Below, piece after piece: positions 63,337 to 64,000 of a stretch of 64,000 nucleotides of DNA. The notes under the pieces were generated by a model. That model saw nothing but the letters and a program-made list of their open reading frames with translations. It had not been told where the DNA came from and did no database searches. The stretch covers positions 186,001 through 250,000 of the forward strand of contig NZ_NFIV01000001.1 in the NCBI RefSeq assembly GCF_002159555.1, in the 5' to 3' direction. The stretch comes from Muribaculum sp. An289. GTDB lineage: Bacteria > Bacteroidota > Bacteroidia > Bacteroidales > UBA932. The position numbers and the translations under genes were made by a program. Within the stretch, counting starts at the first letter, position 1. Each line of letters begins with the position of its first letter.

Positions 63337-64000
63337 CTAATTTTTAACGACTACCTTCATCCCTTCGGAAATCTTCTGGATACCGTCCGAAACGACGGCA
63401 TCACCGGCTTCGAGGCCTCCGGAAACGAGGACACCGTCCGGCCCGGCACTGTAGACATCCACATATTTTCTGGATACGGTTCCATCCCCGGCCACTACCC
63501 ACACATACCGTCTTCCGTCATTCGAAAGCGACACCGCCCGTCCGGGAACCATGAAAACCTCCGCCGCACCGGCCTGCGGCGCGAAAGACACTTTGCAGGT
63601 CATCCCGGGCAATATGCCGAACCTCCCCGTAACGGCCAAACGCACGGAGTATCCATGGGACAGCAAATCGGCCTCCACCCCTTTCGACACGATGACGGCC
63701 GGGACTCCCTCCAGATTCATGGAAGGAACGGCCACGGAGGCCTCATCGCCGAGTGAAAACGAGGATATCTCATTTTCCGGGACGTTGATTTCAACCTCTA
63801 TGGCATCCGGGTCGGTAAGCTCGGCTATCGGCCTGTAGGGCGGGACATTCATGCCCTGCTCGGCAAGCACCGACGATATCACCCCTGAAGCCGGGGCGTA
63901 AAGCCTGCAATCCTCAAGATTCTTCTTCGCAATATCGAAGAGGGCCGCCGCCTGATCGCGCTGTGAAACGACCTCTATCCATTTTACTTCCGGCAGACTG
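63337..64000 (-). CDS. RND efflux periplasmic adaptor (partial, runs off the window)
   Basis: C-terminal part of a membrane-fusion protein: helical hairpin end (KKNLEDCRLYAPASGVISSV), beta-barrel (IEVEINVPENEISSFSLGDEASV) and membrane-proximal domain ending SEGMKVVVKN. The start lies beyond base 64000. First gene of the adaptor-RND-TolC operon, 12 bases before the permease. Confidence 0.9.
   Translation of the reverse strand, partial: SLPEVKWIEVVSQRDQAAALFDIAKKNLEDCRLYAPASGVISSVLAEQGMNVPPYRPIAELTDPDAIEVEINVPENEISSFSLGDEASVAVPSMNLEGVPAVIVSKGVEADLLSHGYSVRLAVTGRFGILPGMTCKVSFAPQAGAAEVFMVPGRAVSLSNDGRRYVWVVAGDGTVSRKYVDVYSAGPDGVLVSGGLEAGDAVVSDGIQKISEGMKVVVKN

Overview
The window is a Bacteroidota chromosome segment, most likely Bacteroidales. 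The evidence is a set of promoters of the TTTG-N18-20-TAnnTTTG type, DUF3127, BACON and DUF4465 proteins, a single-chain pyruvate:ferredoxin oxidoreductase, and few Shine-Dalgarno sites. An Alistipes-like genus is possible but cannot be fixed from sequence alone.

Bases 1-2660 hold two ExbD-type genes and the 5' part of a cstA peptide/carbon-starvation transporter gene. A complete Mu-like transposable prophage of about 31.7 kb (2661-34349) sits inside cstA. It is flanked by the 5-bp duplication CTCGT, and the last 61 cstA codons resume at 34354. The phage ends carry three close transposase-site repeats on one side and three widely spaced ones on the other, as in Mu attR and attL. Early genes run leftward from 32.1 kb: a putative regulator, a tRNA-like RNA, MuA, MuB, a second ATPase, a GemA-like protein and a DUF3164 protein. 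They start from a promoter whose spacer is a 24-bp palindromic operator, divergent from an S24 repressor gene. Head genes (TerS, a methylase, TerL, gp36, portal, MuF, gpG, gp37) run rightward from 18.77 kb. Protease, capsid, contractile tail, baseplate, fibre and lysis genes run leftward from 18.6 kb. A two-gene membrane cassette of unknown role sits beside the repressor.

Bases 34.5-52.9 kb are host housekeeping genes: TonB-like protein, udk, asnS, a 0.9 kb repeat-rich gap, nifJ/por, fabD, tRNA-Arg(CCG), a very large alpha-2-macroglobulin-like protein, recQ, nhaA and an FKBP lipoprotein. Bases 53-58.8 kb hold an OB-fold protein with an SSB-like tail, two copies of a 172-bp inverted-repeat element, a lipoprotein with a poly-G frameshift, SPFH and Arc-like genes, and a cobalamin-riboswitch-controlled surface lipoprotein. 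The right edge is an RND efflux operon whose adaptor gene runs off the window.

The most unusual features are: (a) a chain of three tail-fibre proteins whose BACON domains are split between consecutive genes at the same place; (b) poly-G tracts that put a phage adenine methylase and a host lipoprotein out of frame; (c) two tRNA-like structures in the phage, one abutting the transposase start codon and one overlapping the end of a MuF-toxin-like gene; and (d) a -1 frameshift signal in the tail assembly chaperone.
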